Assembly: GCA_009841405.1 (NCBI GenBank)
Contig: VXLV01000166.1
Location: forward strand, 1-44,651
Length of the DNA: 44,651 nucleotides
Origin: Chloroflexota bacterium
Lineage (GTDB): Bacteria; Chloroflexota; Anaerolineae; Aggregatilineales; Phototrophicaceae
Reading direction: 5' to 3'
Both the position numbers and the translations under genes were made by a program. Positions 8,787 to 19,037 of the stretch are shown here, in pieces. The notes under the pieces were generated by a model that saw nothing but the letters and a program-made list of their open reading frames with translations, searched no databases and was not told the DNA's origin. The number at the start of each line of letters is the position of its first letter. Position 1 is the first letter of the stretch.

Positions 8787-10026
8787 TGTCTCGGAACTCG
8801 CCAAAAACTACGACTGCATTGTGCCCGCCAAAGCCGAAGGCGTTAGACATGACGTGGCGGACATTATGTTCGATTCCGCAATTGGGCACGTAGTTCAGAT
8901 CGCAGCTAGGATCCGCTTCCTCCAGGTGGATCGTTGGCGGGATGAAATTCTCGCGGATCGCCATAATGCTGAATACAGCTTCGATGGCGGCGCCCCCGCC
9001 CAGCAGATGCCCCGTCATCGATTTGGTCGAGCTCACCGGAATCTGGTAGGCGACTTCACCCAGCGCGCGCTTCAGGGCGTTGGTTTCGGCGGTATCGTTC
9101 AGAGGCGTGCTGGTGCCATGCGCATTGATATAGTCGATATCTTCCGCTTCCAGGCCGGCGTCCCGCAGCGCGAATTCCACCGCTTTGGCCGCGCCTTCCC
9201 CGCTTTCCATCGGCGCGGTGATGTGGTGCGCGTCCGAGGTATGCCCGTATCCCATCAGTTCTGCATAGATGCGCGCGCCCCGCGCCAGCGCGTGATCCAG
9301 CGCCTCCAGCACGAGGATGCCCGCGCCCTCGCCCGGCACAAATCCATCGCGATTGAGATCGAACGGGCGTGAGGCGGTGGCGGGGTCGTCATTCCGGCTC
9401 AAGGCGGTCATATTGTTGAAGCCGGCGACGCACAGCGGCACAATCGCCGCTTCCGAAGCGCCGGCCACCATCGCCGTGGCATCGCCCCGGCGAATGATGT
9501 GCATGGCTTCGCCAATCGAATTATTGCCCGAGGCGCAAGCGGTGACGATGCAATGATTCGGCCCGCGCAAATTGTAAACCATTGACACGGTGCCCGAGCA
9601 AGAATCGCTGAGTATCTTGGGGATGGCCAGCGGCTTGATGCCCCGATGTCCACGCGCGTCGATGCCCTGCTGCGCATCCACGAAAGAATTGATACCGCCC
9701 ACGCCCGAGCCGATGACGCAGCCGATCTCGTACATATTGTCCGCCGTGACCTCGAGGCCGCTGTCCTCGATCGCCTGCCGGCTCGCCTCTAGGGCAAACT
9801 GCGCCACGCGATCCATTCGCCGGGCGTCTTTGCGGCCGAAGAGCCTGTCGGGATCAAAGTTCTTGACTTCGCCAGCCAGCTGATTCTGCGTCAGCGCTCT
9901 GTCGTAGCGCGTTATATAGCCGATGCCGTTGACGCCGGCGGCCGTGTTCGTCCAGGCCTCGTCGACCTTGTTCCCGGTCGGGCAGACGATGCCCATTCCG
10001 GTGATGACGATCCGCTTCCTGTCCAA
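8770..10026 (-). CDS. fabF: 3-oxoacyl-ACP synthase II (KAS II)
   Basis: This 418-residue elongating ketosynthase of fatty acid synthesis has catalytic C164 (VTACASGNN), H303 (NAHGTSTPLND) and H340 with K335 (SSTKSMTGHLLG); DGFVPGEGAGILVLE and FGFGGHNA are also family blocks. The frame is open far upstream, but GGAGG sits five bases before the TTG at 10026, and starting there gives MDRKRIVITGMGIV, the usual FabF beginning. The ATG at 10038 has no ribosome site in front of it. It is the first gene of a fabF-fabH pair and is transcribed away from the SDR gene at 10193. Confidence 0.95.
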   Translation of the reverse strand: MDRKRIVITGMGIVCPTGNKVDEAWTNTAAGVNGIGYITRYDRALTQNQLAGEVKNFDPDRLFGRKDARRMDRVAQFALEASRQAIEDSGLEVTADNMYEIGCVIGSGVGGINSFVDAQQGIDARGHRGIKPLAIPKILSDSCSGTVSMVYNLRGPNHCIVTACASGNNSIGEAMHIIRRGDATAMVAGASEAAIVPLCVAGFNNMTALSRNDDPATASRPFDLNRDGFVPGEGAGILVLEALDHALARGARIYAELMGYGHTSDAHHITAPMESGEGAAKAVEFALRDAGLEAEDIDYINAHGTSTPLNDTAETNALKRALGEVAYQIPVSSTKSMTGHLLGGGAAIEAVFSIMAIRENFIPPTIHLEEADPSCDLNYVPNCGIEHNVRHVMSNAFGFGGHNAVVVFGEFRDNGNLQ

Positions 10027-10102
10027 GCAATCCTCCATGGCGGCATTCGCCGCCTGCTGGCACACTACACCAATTGTAACACTCTGTGGCCGCTTCAGTT
10101 GC

Positions 10103-10131
10103 TTTACAGGGCGTACATTAGCCCTTATAAT
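10103..10131 (+). promoter_or_regulatory. Sigma-70-type promoter for the SDR-GNAT-proC operon
   Basis: TTTACA (10103-10108) and a perfect TATAAT (10126-10131) are separated by exactly 17 bases. Transcription should begin near 10138, about 55 bases before the ATG at 10193. It lies in the 166-base region between the divergent fabF and SDR genes. This is a sequence match only. Confidence 0.7.
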
Positions 10132-10192
10132 ACGACATCCGGTTTGTAAGGTTTTGGATGCGCTTTGCGTCGCGCGAGGTCTTGGGTAAGGC

Positions 10193-11152
10193 ATGATTCT
10201 GATCACTGGCGCGACCGGGCTCATCGGGCGCTGCTTGGTGCGGCGCTTGATGACGGAATCCTTGCCGGCGCGCTGCCTGCTGCCCGAACCGCGCCTGCGC
10301 CGCTTGCCCTGGAATCCGGGCGATCCGCATGCGCCCGAAATCATTACTGGCAGCGTCGCTGACGAAGAAGCATTTTTCCGCGCCGTCTCCGGTTGTCACA
10401 CCGTCATCCATCTGGAGAACGCCTTCTGGTGGGGCCGGCGGAGAGACCTTGAAGAGATCGAACTGGCTGGCGCCCGGGTATTGGCCGCTGTGGCGCGCGC
10501 GGCCCGCGTCGGGCGGATCATCACCCTAAGCCATTTGGGCGCGGCGCCGTCTTCGGCGTATGCCTTGCATCGCGTCAAAGGCGATGTCGAGGAGGTCATC
10601 CGCAACAGCGGCGTCGCTTTCACCGTGATCCGCAGCGGTATCGTCTATTCGCCGGAGGACGCCTTTATTAATCACATTGCCAGCATGCTCCGCGCCAATC
10701 CATTGTTTTTTTTGATGCCCGGCGGCGGCGAAGTGGTGCTGCATCCGATCTATATTGATGACTTGGTTGAGGCGATATTCCGCAGTATGAATCTTCTGCG
10801 ACTTGTGGACGCTACGGTGGAAATCGGCGGCGCTGAGTATGTATCGCTGCGCGACATGATGCGCACCATCATGCGGGTCACCGGTATGCGGCGGCTTCTG
10901 GTGTCCATACCGCCCTACCTTTTGCGCTGGCTGACGGAAGTCTACACACGCATGCTGCCGCGCTCGCTGATGACCGGTCAGTGGCTGGACATTCTCGCCG
11001 CCAATCGCACCGCGCCCCTGGGCAACGCCTACGACTACTTTGGATTCCAGCCGCGCCGCTTTGAAGAGACGCTTCTCGAATACTTGCCGCAGCGCCGGCA
11101 CGTCGTCGGCCTGCTTCGCGATACGCTCCGCCGTGGCCCGCGGCGCGCATGA
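10193..11152 (+). CDS. NAD(P)-binding SDR-family protein (atypical, NmrA/NDUFA9-like)
   Basis: This 319-residue protein has an N-terminal Rossmann fold with the extended-SDR glycine motif ITGATGLIG (4-12). Further family-typical segments are TVIHLEN, ITLSHLGA, a YALHRVKGDVEE segment corresponding to the YxxxK region, and TVIRSGIVYSPEDAF. The C-terminal part carries aliphatic and Arg-rich helices (residues about 225-300). Such proteins include epimerases, reductases and complex I-associated NDUFA9 relatives; substrate cannot be assigned. It heads an operon from the promoter at 10103-10131. Its TGA overlaps the ATG of the acetyltransferase gene that follows. Confidence 0.85.
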   Translation: MILITGATGLIGRCLVRRLMTESLPARCLLPEPRLRRLPWNPGDPHAPEIITGSVADEEAFFRAVSGCHTVIHLENAFWWGRRRDLEEIELAGARVLAAVARAARVGRIITLSHLGAAPSSAYALHRVKGDVEEVIRNSGVAFTVIRSGIVYSPEDAFINHIASMLRANPLFFLMPGGGEVVLHPIYIDDLVEAIFRSMNLLRLVDATVEIGGAEYVSLRDMMRTIMRVTGMRRLLVSIPPYLLRWLTEVYTRMLPRSLMTGQWLDILAANRTAPLGNAYDYFGFQPRRFEETLLEYLPQRRHVVGLLRDTLRRGPRRA

Positions 11153-12051
11153 GAATCCGCCAGGACTTTATGGACGCTATCCGTATCGAACGCCTGCTGA
11201 CGACCGCCCAGCACGATCAAGCTGTCGAACTGCAGAAGCACTACTGGGGAATCGACGCCAGCAATCTCGTCCCGCGCCACATGCTTTTCTCGATTTCGCA
11301 TTACGGCGGGCACATCCTGGGCGCGTATGACGGGAAGGACCTCGTCGGCTTCGTCATCGGCTTTGTCGGTACCGACATCGATGTCGACGATCGCGACGCC
11401 CGCCCGGCGATGGCCAATCTGCTGATCATGTCAAAGCGGATGCTGGTGCTGCCGGCTTACCGCGGACGCAATATAGGCTACCGCCTGAAAATGGCGCAGC
11501 GCGATATCGCCATGAAACAAGCGATTCGGCTGGTGACCTGGACGGTTGACCCCCTGCTGGCGGCCAATGCTCACTTGAACATTCGCAAATTGGGCGCCGT
11601 CATCCAGCGCTTCTCGGCAAACTATTTCGGGCTGGACGAGCCAGAAAGCCTGCGCGCCGACCGCCTGATTGTGGAATGGTGGGTCGCGCATCGCCGAGTC
11701 GTCGCACGCGCTGCCGGGCGAGGCAGCAAGCTGACGCTGCGGCAATACCTGGACGTTCGCGCTCCCATAGTCAATCGCTCAGACGGGGGCGGCGACTGGC
11801 TCGTCCCGCGCGCCATGACTGCTGTGCCCGGCTCATCATTCGCGCTGGTGGAGATCCCGGCCGATTTCCGCGAGCTGGAAGCAGCCCATCGACCCTTGGC
11901 CGGCCAATGGCGCTATCACATTCGTGACGTATTCAGTAAAATGCTGGCCGCGGATTTCGTCGTGACCGATTTCGTATCCGATCAATTTGAAGGCCGTATG
12001 CGGGCCTTTTACTTGCTGAGCCGTCACTTTGACGATGATCGAAAGAATTAA
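11149..12051 (+). CDS. GNAT-family acetyltransferase (COG3375-like)
   Basis: This 300-residue protein has a GNAT core: HILGAYDGKDLVGFVIGFVG (strands b2-b3), and MLVLPAYRGRNIGYRLKMAQRD (b4 and the acetyl-CoA pyrophosphate loop, R/Q-x-x-G-x-G/A type, here RGRNIG). TWTVDPLLAANAHLNIRKLGAV follows, which is typical of the COG3375 group of predicted acetyltransferases. The substrate is unknown. The annotated ATG overlaps the previous stop (ATGA). A second ATG at 11170 is preceded by AGGA at a good distance and would give a protein seven residues shorter; I cannot decide between them. The gene lies between the SDR gene and proC. Confidence 0.85.
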   Translation: MRIRQDFMDAIRIERLLTTAQHDQAVELQKHYWGIDASNLVPRHMLFSISHYGGHILGAYDGKDLVGFVIGFVGTDIDVDDRDARPAMANLLIMSKRMLVLPAYRGRNIGYRLKMAQRDIAMKQAIRLVTWTVDPLLAANAHLNIRKLGAVIQRFSANYFGLDEPESLRADRLIVEWWVAHRRVVARAAGRGSKLTLRQYLDVRAPIVNRSDGGGDWLVPRAMTAVPGSSFALVEIPADFRELEAAHRPLAGQWRYHIRDVFSKMLAADFVVTDFVSDQFEGRMRAFYLLSRHFDDDRKN

Positions 12052-12060
12052 GGCGGGAAG

Positions 12061-12888
12061 ATGACTTTCACGGGCAACACAGTTTCTTTCATCGGCGCCG
12101 GCGTCATGGGCGAAGCCATGATCAAAGGCTTGCTGCATCAGAAAGTTCTGGCGCCGGACGGCATCACGGCCGCCGATCCAAGGGCCGAACATCTCGAAAC
12201 GCTGCGCAAGCGTTACGGCATTTGCGTCACTACCGACAACGTCGCCGCCGCCAAGTCGGCCGATTCGCTGGTGCTGTCGGTCAAACCGCAAGTGATGGGC
12301 CCCGTCTTGTCGGAGTTGAGCGGACAAGTTGACCGGGTGGAGCTAATCGTCAGTATCGTAGCCGGGGTCGAGCTGAAGACCATCGCCGATAGCCTGCGGA
12401 ATGGCCGTGTGGTGCGTTCAATGCCGAATACGCCCGGGCAGATCGGGCGCGGGATTACCGTCTGGACCGCAACGCCTGACGTATCTGGCGACCAGCTTAA
12501 ACAAGCCGAAACGCTGCTCGGCGCCCTCGGCGAACATATCTACGCCGGCGACGAGAGCTTTCTTGATATGGCGACTGCGCTCGGAGGCTCGGGCCCCGCT
12601 TACGTCTTCCTGTTCATGGAAGCGCTGATTGACGCCGGCGTCCACATGGGATTTGCGCGCCGCGATGCCGAGAAGCTGGTGACCCAGACCCTGCTTGGCT
12701 CGGTCGAGTTCGCTCAGCATTCGGGCTTGCACCCGGCGCAGCTTCGCAATCAAGTGACCAGCCCGGGCGGCACCACCGCCGCCGCACTGCATGAGATGGA
12801 GAAGGGCGGCCTGCGCACGGTGCTTTCAGAAGGCGTCTGGGCGGCCTACCGCCGGTCGCAGGCCCTGGGCGCGTCGAAGGAGGCGTAG
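12061..12888 (+). CDS. proC: Pyrroline-5-carboxylate reductase
   Basis: This 275-residue NAD(P)H-dependent enzyme makes proline from pyrroline-5-carboxylate in the cytosol. The N-terminal Rossmann motif is FIGAGVMGEAMIKGLL; further family blocks are VLSVKPQVM, RSMPNTPGQIGRGIT, ALGGSGPAYVFLFMEAL and the C-terminal signature VTSPGGTTAAALHEMEKGG. Length is normal. It starts nine bases after the GNAT gene, with GGCGGGAAG ahead of ATG. Its 3' end (12877-12883) contains AAGGAGG, which serves as ribosome site for the GmrSD-type gene two bases downstream. Confidence 0.96.
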   Translation: MTFTGNTVSFIGAGVMGEAMIKGLLHQKVLAPDGITAADPRAEHLETLRKRYGICVTTDNVAAAKSADSLVLSVKPQVMGPVLSELSGQVDRVELIVSIVAGVELKTIADSLRNGRVVRSMPNTPGQIGRGITVWTATPDVSGDQLKQAETLLGALGEHIYAGDESFLDMATALGGSGPAYVFLFMEALIDAGVHMGFARRDAEKLVTQTLLGSVEFAQHSGLHPAQLRNQVTSPGGTTAAALHEMEKGGLRTVLSEGVWAAYRRSQALGASKEA

Positions 12889-12890
12889 AG

Positions 12891-14696
12891 ATGTCAGAAC
12901 GGCTGAGAGTTACACCAGGTAACGAAGGCCTATTTTCGCTGGTCAACGAAGCAGCGCAAGGGAAACTCGCCCTTCCGCAATTTCAGCGCTCCTTCGTTTG
13001 GACAGCCGGGGATATTCGCGAACTCCTGGTATCAGTCTTCAACGGATACTTTATTGGCTCACTGCTCCTGCTGGACATCGACTCACGTGAACCACCATTC
13101 TTGACACGGAGCGTTGAGGGCAGCAGGCTCGCCGAATCCGCGCTCAATGGTGCTTCTTCCCGCCTGTTGCTGGACGGGCAACAGAGAATCACGTCTCTTC
13201 ACTATGCCTTTATGGCTCCCGGTATTCCACTCAAAGGCAGATCAAAACAGCCAACCGTATTTTTCATCAACTTGAAGAAGTTTTTCGATGGCGATGTGGA
13301 TGAAGCCATTTTCTACAAGAGCAAGTCGCGCTGTAAACGTCAAGAGCTTGAAATTAGTACATGGCAATTCGAAAACTTGACTGTGCCGCTTAGTCAAGTG
13401 GCCAACCAGTCGAATTGGTCAGATTGGAAGTCAAGGTACTCGAATTGGCTTTTGTCGCAAGATGTCGAACAGCTGAAAACTTGGATGCAGGCCAAGGAAG
13501 GTAATTGGCAAGCGGAATTGAGCAGAGTATGGCAATTCAGCCAACCGGTTCTGTCGCTGTCAAGGATAGAGCCCGGCAATATGCGTCAGTTGGAGGAAAT
13601 ATGCACGGTATTTGAGAAGCTTAACAGCACGGGAATATCTCTGTCCGTCTTTGATCTTCTTACCGCCAGACTATATCCGCAGGGAGTCAAACTGGATGAA
13701 TTGTGGAACGACGCGCTAGAACAATGTGACTTCCTCCAAAAGTTTGATGCCGATAAATCGGACTTTGGGGTATTTATATTGCGCATGATAGCGTTGAAGC
13801 GCGGGGATGAAATTAAGGGGAAAGCTCTAATTCGCCTATCCGTAGATGGGTTTAACGAGGACTGGCTTGAAGCCGTCCATTACTTGAACGAAGGCTTTAA
13901 ACGGTTGACATCTGTACAAGATGGCGGCTTTGGAGTCTTCAATCCTAAGTGGTTGCCTTCCAAGACGATGATTCCTTTGTTGGGGGCGCTGTTGGCGAAG
14001 CGCGATTCGCTGCCAGCCGACAGGCGGGCGCGCGCTACAAAAGTCATTCAATGGTGGTATTGGGGGGCCACTTTCATTGCTCGTTATTCCGGACCGACGG
14101 AGACGATTTCGCAGCGAGACTTTGTAGCGCTTTCTCGCTACATGGAATGCGAGAGCAACAATTATCCGGAGGTCTTCAGTGAGGTGCATGATGAACTCCT
14201 CAGGCACGAAGAAGAGTACTCAATCCTGTCGGTTGAGCGGGCGAGCAACATCGCATACAAAGCCGTAATGTGCTTACTGGCGCTAAACGGCGCGAAGGAC
14301 TTCCGAAACTACGAAAGCATCACATTTTCCCAGCTTGACGACCATCATATATTCCCGAAAGCGTACTTGCAGGAATCCCGCCCCGAGCCTCTGTTTGGAT
14401 TGACTGCTTCGGGTACGCGAAACACAATAGTAAATAGAACTTTGATTTCCTCGCAGACAAATCGAGCTATCGGGAAGAGAGCCCCTAGTGACTATCTTGG
14501 CGATGAGTCTATCATCTACGCAGAAAACGTTCAGGATATTTTGTCCAGGCACTTCATTGATGACATTGCCCAGCGGTTCTTGCGGCAAAATAACTACCCG
14601 CAATTCTTGAAACAGCGCGAACGTGCGATTCTCAACAAGATCCGGTCAATTCTTGAAGAAATGCCTGTGCCACCTCGGCGCGCCAAAACGGACTAA
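12891..14696 (+). CDS. GmrSD-type DUF262 + DUF1524 nuclease-like protein (probable DNA defence)
   Basis: This 601-residue protein has the two halves of a GmrSD-type modification-dependent endonuclease fused. The N-terminal DUF262 (ParB/GmrS-like NTPase) part shows LPQFQRSFVW (28-37) and DGQQRITSLHYAF (95-107). The C-terminal DUF1524 (GmrD, His-Me finger-like) part shows DDHHIFPKAYL (H485-H486) and NRTLISSQTNRAIGKRAP. In known GmrSD enzymes these act as an NTP-dependent nuclease against phage DNA with modified bases; that role here is inferred. The gene is clearly AT-richer (three hand-counted lines: 37, 45 and 50 percent GC) than proC and atpA, which suggests transfer. It starts two bases after proC, using an AAGGAGG inside proC. 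It sits directly upstream of the atp promoter. No partner gene or methylase is adjacent. Confidence 0.88.
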   Translation: MSERLRVTPGNEGLFSLVNEAAQGKLALPQFQRSFVWTAGDIRELLVSVFNGYFIGSLLLLDIDSREPPFLTRSVEGSRLAESALNGASSRLLLDGQQRITSLHYAFMAPGIPLKGRSKQPTVFFINLKKFFDGDVDEAIFYKSKSRCKRQELEISTWQFENLTVPLSQVANQSNWSDWKSRYSNWLLSQDVEQLKTWMQAKEGNWQAELSRVWQFSQPVLSLSRIEPGNMRQLEEICTVFEKLNSTGISLSVFDLLTARLYPQGVKLDELWNDALEQCDFLQKFDADKSDFGVFILRMIALKRGDEIKGKALIRLSVDGFNEDWLEAVHYLNEGFKRLTSVQDGGFGVFNPKWLPSKTMIPLLGALLAKRDSLPADRRARATKVIQWWYWGATFIARYSGPTETISQRDFVALSRYMECESNNYPEVFSEVHDELLRHEEEYSILSVERASNIAYKAVMCLLALNGAKDFRNYESITFSQLDDHHIFPKAYLQESRPEPLFGLTASGTRNTIVNRTLISSQTNRAIGKRAPSDYLGDESIIYAENVQDILSRHFIDDIAQRFLRQNNYPQFLKQRERAILNKIRSILEEMPVPPRRAKTD

Positions 14697-14703
14697 ATCC
14701 CGT

Positions 14704-14721
14704 TTGTGAAATAATGGACAA
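14704..14721. promoter_or_regulatory. Candidate Rex operator at the atp promoter
   Basis: TTGTGAAATAATGGACAA is an 18-bp site matching the Rex consensus TTGTGAA-N4-TTCACAA at all seven left and five of seven right positions. It overlaps the -35 box (14715-14720) of the atp promoter, so binding would block RNA polymerase. It shares the first eight and last four bases with the site upstream of rex at 21305-21322. Rex is a known NADH/NAD+ sensor controlling respiratory genes; control of this operon is inferred. Confidence 0.5.
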
Positions 14722-14743
14722 GCGCTCGCTTCTACGCTACAAT
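14715..14743 (+). promoter_or_regulatory. Sigma-70-type promoter of the atpAGDC cluster
   Basis: TGGACA (14715-14720), a 17-base spacer and TACAAT (14738-14743), each five of six to consensus. Transcription would start near 14750, leaving an untranslated leader of about 130 bases before atpA, in which I see no riboswitch. The promoter lies just after the GmrSD-type gene stop (14696), so the atp cluster does not depend on read-through from proC. Confidence 0.65.
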
Positions 14744-14878
14744 AGCGGCAGTTACGCTAGGTGGCCGGCGCGCGCCGCCCGCTTGTCGCCTGAAGCAACG
14801 CCGGAAACGCAACTTTTCGTCCGCAAGGGCGATTGATTTCGTCAGCAACTGAATACAGCTAGCGCGAGGAGCCAGCGA

Positions 14879-16384
14879 ATGGCAGACAACATTTACGAAT
14901 CGATTCTGGAGCAAATCAAAGATATCGAGCTGAGCGGGCTCACATCGGTTGAGGTCGGCCAGGTCGAAGAAGTCGGCGATGGCATCGCCCGCGTTTCCGG
15001 CCTGGACAACGTGCGCTACAACGAATTGGTGCAATTCGAGAACGGCGTCGCCGGCATCGCCTTTAACCTGGAAAAAGACAATGTCGGTGTCATCATCATG
15101 GGCGCCTACGACGACATTCAGGAAGGCGATACCGTAAGCGCGCTGGAGCGCATCGCTTCCGTGCCAGTGGGCATGGGTATGGTCGGCCGCGTGGTCAACG
15201 CGCTGGGAGAGCCAATCGACGGCCGCGGCCCCGTCCAGTTTGACGAATACTACAATATCGAACGCATCGCGCCCGGCGTGATGGAACGGCGCAGCGTCGA
15301 TCGCCCGGTCCAGACCGGTATCCTGGCAATCGACACCATGATCCCCATCGGCCGCGGTCAGCGCGAACTAATCATCGGCGACCGTCAGACCGGAAAGACC
15401 GCCCTGGCGCTCGATACGATCGTCAACCAGGACGGCGAAGACATGTATTGCATCTATGTCGCTATCGGCAAACGCCGCGGCGAAGTTGCGCGTATCCGCG
15501 AAACGCTGGAGCGCGAAGGCGCGATGGAGTACACCACGCTGGTCGTGGCCTCGGCCTCGGATGCGGCCGCTCTGCAATACATGGCGCCCTACGCCGGCTG
15601 CGCGATTGGCGAGTGGTTCATGGAGAATGGCAAGGACGCGCTGGTCATCTACGACGACCTTTCCAAACACGCCAACGCTTATCGGCAAGTTTCGCTCCTG
15701 ATGCGGCGCCCGCCCGGGCGCGAAGCGTTTCCAGGCGACGTCTTCTATCTCCACAGCCGCTTGCTGGAGCGCGCCGCGCAGCTAAGCGACGAACGCGGCG
15801 GCGGCAGTTTGACCGCCTTGCCGGTGATCGAGACCCTGCTCGGCGACGTATCCGCCTTCATCCCCACCAACGTCATATCCATCACCGACGGCCAGATCTA
15901 CCTCGAATCGGAATTGTTCAACGCTGGCTTGCGCCCGGCGCTGAATACCGGCATCAGCGTCAGCCGCGTCGGCAGCGCGGCCCAGACCCGCGTGATGAAG
16001 GACGTCGCCGGCGGTCTCAAGCTGCAAATGGCGCAATTCCGCGATCTGGCGGCCTTTGCCCAATTCGGCTCCAACCTGGACAAGGCGACGCAGCAGCAGC
16101 TTGATCGCGGCATGCGCTTGACCGAGCTCTTCAAGCAAGTCCAATATCAGACCCTGTCGCTCGAAGACCAGGTCGCGCTCACCTACGCCGGCACGAGCGG
16201 ACTCACCGACGAAGTGCCGGTGGAACGGATGCTGGCCTGGAAGGAAGCCTTTTTGCGCTCTTACCGCACACAATTCTCGGATACCGGCGAGTTCATCCGC
16301 GAGAATCGCAACGAGAAAGCCAAAGACGAGATCGAGGCAAAACTGGATACGGCCGTCAAGACCTTTAACGAAGCCTGGGCCTAG
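14879..16384 (+). CDS. atpA: F1F0 ATP synthase subunit alpha
   Basis: This 501-residue protein is the non-catalytic nucleotide-binding subunit of F1. Walker A is GDRQTGKT (167-174). [41 protein letters not shown] and [24 protein letters not shown] are family blocks. The start ATG follows GAGGAG by seven bases. It heads a four-gene F1 cluster, atpA-atpG-atpD-atpC. The usual upstream genes atpB, atpE, atpF and atpH are absent; proC and a GmrSD-type gene stand there instead. So Fo and delta must be encoded elsewhere. Confidence 0.98.
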   Translation: MADNIYESILEQIKDIELSGLTSVEVGQVEEVGDGIARVSGLDNVRYNELVQFENGVAGIAFNLEKDNVGVIIMGAYDDIQEGDTVSALERIASVPVGMGMVGRVVNALGEPIDGRGPVQFDEYYNIERIAPGVMERRSVDRPVQTGILAIDTMIPIGRGQRELIIGDRQTGKTALALDTIVNQDGEDMYCIYVAIGKRRGEVARIRETLEREGAMEYTTLVVASASDAAALQYMAPYAGCAIGEWFMENGKDALVIYDDLSKHANAYRQVSLLMRRPPGREAFPGDVFYLHSRLLERAAQLSDERGGGSLTALPVIETLLGDVSAFIPTNVISITDGQIYLESELFNAGLRPALNTGISVSRVGSAAQTRVMKDVAGGLKLQMAQFRDLAAFAQFGSNLDKATQQQLDRGMRLTELFKQVQYQTLSLEDQVALTYAGTSGLTDEVPVERMLAWKEAFLRSYRTQFSDTGEFIRENRNEKAKDEIEAKLDTAVKTFNEAWA

Positions 16385-16416
16385 CGCCGCCGCCGTTGGC
16401 AGAAGGGAGACGCTAG

Positions 16417-17385
16417 ATGCCCACGCTTAGAGAAGTCAAGAACCGCATCCGCAGTGTCCGCAATATCACGCAGATCACGCGGGCCCTGGAAGCGGTTTCC
16501 GCCTCCCGCGTACGGCGCGCGCAGGCGCGTGTGCTGGCCAGCCGCGCCTTCGCCGAAAAAGCCTGGGAAATCCTGGTCAACATCCAGGCGGCTAGCAAGT
16601 CCGTCCCGCTGCATCCGCTCTTGACGCAACGCGACGAAGTCAACCGCGTCATGGTCGTCGTGATAAGCTCCGACCGCGGCTTGGCCGGCGCTTACAACAC
16701 CAACATCCTCCGCGTCGCCCAGCGCTTCGACGAGGGCCTGGGCAAGCCGGTGGATTATGTCGCCGTCGGGCGCAAATCGCGCGATTCGCTCGTGCGCTCA
16801 GGCGCGAATATCGTCGCCTCCTTCAGCGATATGCCGGCGACGCCGACCATTTCCGATATCTCGCCCATCGCCCGCATCGCGATGGATGCCTACCTTAGCG
16901 GCGAGGTCGACGAGGTGCTCATCGCTTATACCGACTTCATCAATATGCTTGCGCAGCGGCCGGCGGTGCTGGGCTGGCTGCCGCTGACGACGGAAACGGT
17001 CGCGCAGCAAGTAGCGGCCGAATACGTGAAAGACGTCGCGTTGGTAAGCGAGGGCACACAGAATTACGAGTACGAGCCGAGCGCGGCGGCAGTCGTTGAA
17101 GAAATCGTGCCGCGCTTCACCGAATTACAGCTATATCAAGCGCTGCTGGAAGCGCAGGCGAGCGAACACGCTGCGCGCATGGCCGCCATGCGCAACGCCA
17201 CCGACAACGCAACCCAAGTCACAGCTGACTTGGTGCTGCTCTACAATAAAGCGCGGCAAGCCGAAATCACGGCTGAAATCCTGGACATCGTCGGCGGCGC
17301 CAATGCGCTGCAACAGGCCATCGACAGCGCGGCTGACGCTATCCTGGATGCGGAGCCGACCGGCGGGCAATTGTTAGATGCCTGA
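16417..17385 (+). CDS. atpG: F1F0 ATP synthase subunit gamma
   Basis: This 322-residue central rotor shaft of F1 has the N-terminal helix TLREVKNRIRSVRNITQITRA-type coil (2-21), the VISSDRGLAGAYN block, and the C-terminal helix with LYNKARQAEITAEILDIVGG. These two helices form the coiled coil turning inside the alpha3-beta3 ring. It is somewhat longer than the common 285-295 residues, mostly through middle-region segments. AGAAGGGAG lies upstream of ATG; 32 bases separate it from atpA. It is followed by a 239-base interval filled with palindromic repeats before atpD. Confidence 0.96.
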   Translation: MPTLREVKNRIRSVRNITQITRALEAVSASRVRRAQARVLASRAFAEKAWEILVNIQAASKSVPLHPLLTQRDEVNRVMVVVISSDRGLAGAYNTNILRVAQRFDEGLGKPVDYVAVGRKSRDSLVRSGANIVASFSDMPATPTISDISPIARIAMDAYLSGEVDEVLIAYTDFINMLAQRPAVLGWLPLTTETVAQQVAAEYVKDVALVSEGTQNYEYEPSAAAVVEEIVPRFTELQLYQALLEAQASEHAARMAAMRNATDNATQVTADLVLLYNKARQAEITAEILDIVGGANALQQAIDSAADAILDAEPTGGQLLDA

Positions 17386-17416
17386 GCGCGGGACGCTCGG
17401 CGCCACGTAAAGCGAA

Positions 17417-17596
17417 TGTAGGGGCTAGCCAGTGGCTCGCCCGCGCAGAAAAGACGTATGGGCGACCGGGTGGGCCGCCCACCAAAAGCGAATGTAGGGG
17501 CGAGCCGGTGGCTCGGCCGCCCGAAGAAAATGTAGGGGCGAGCCACTGGCTCGCCCGCGCAGAGCAAGTGTAGGGGCGAGCCACTGGCTCGCCCGC
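17417..17596 (+). repeat. Cluster of five palindromic repeat units between atpG and atpD
   Basis: Four 28-base units, each beginning TGTAGGGGC, lie at 17417-17444, 17493-17520, 17531-17558 and 17569-17596. A fifth, degenerate, oppositely oriented unit is at about 17459-17481 (TGGGCG...CGCCCA). The last two units are identical and 38 bases apart. Their core is a perfect 10+1+10 palindrome, GGGCGAGCCA / TGGCTCGCCC. The same family occurs at 33273, 42426, 42474 (inverted) and 44538. It resembles REP or miniature hairpin elements. Inside the atp transcript the hairpins could affect mRNA stability or the atpG:atpD ratio; that is inference. The only gene-like signal in this interval is the AAGGAG ribosome site of atpD at 17611-17616. 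Confidence 0.9.
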
Positions 17597-17612
17597 GCAA
17601 GCGGAAATCTAA

Positions 17613-19028
<1,416 letters not shown>

Positions 19029-19037
19029 GAGCCGATC

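Noticed and set aside
17417..17596. Possible CRISPR array
   Set aside because: The units are self-complementary hairpins at unequal distances with spacers of 10-14 bases or much longer, and there are no cas genes.
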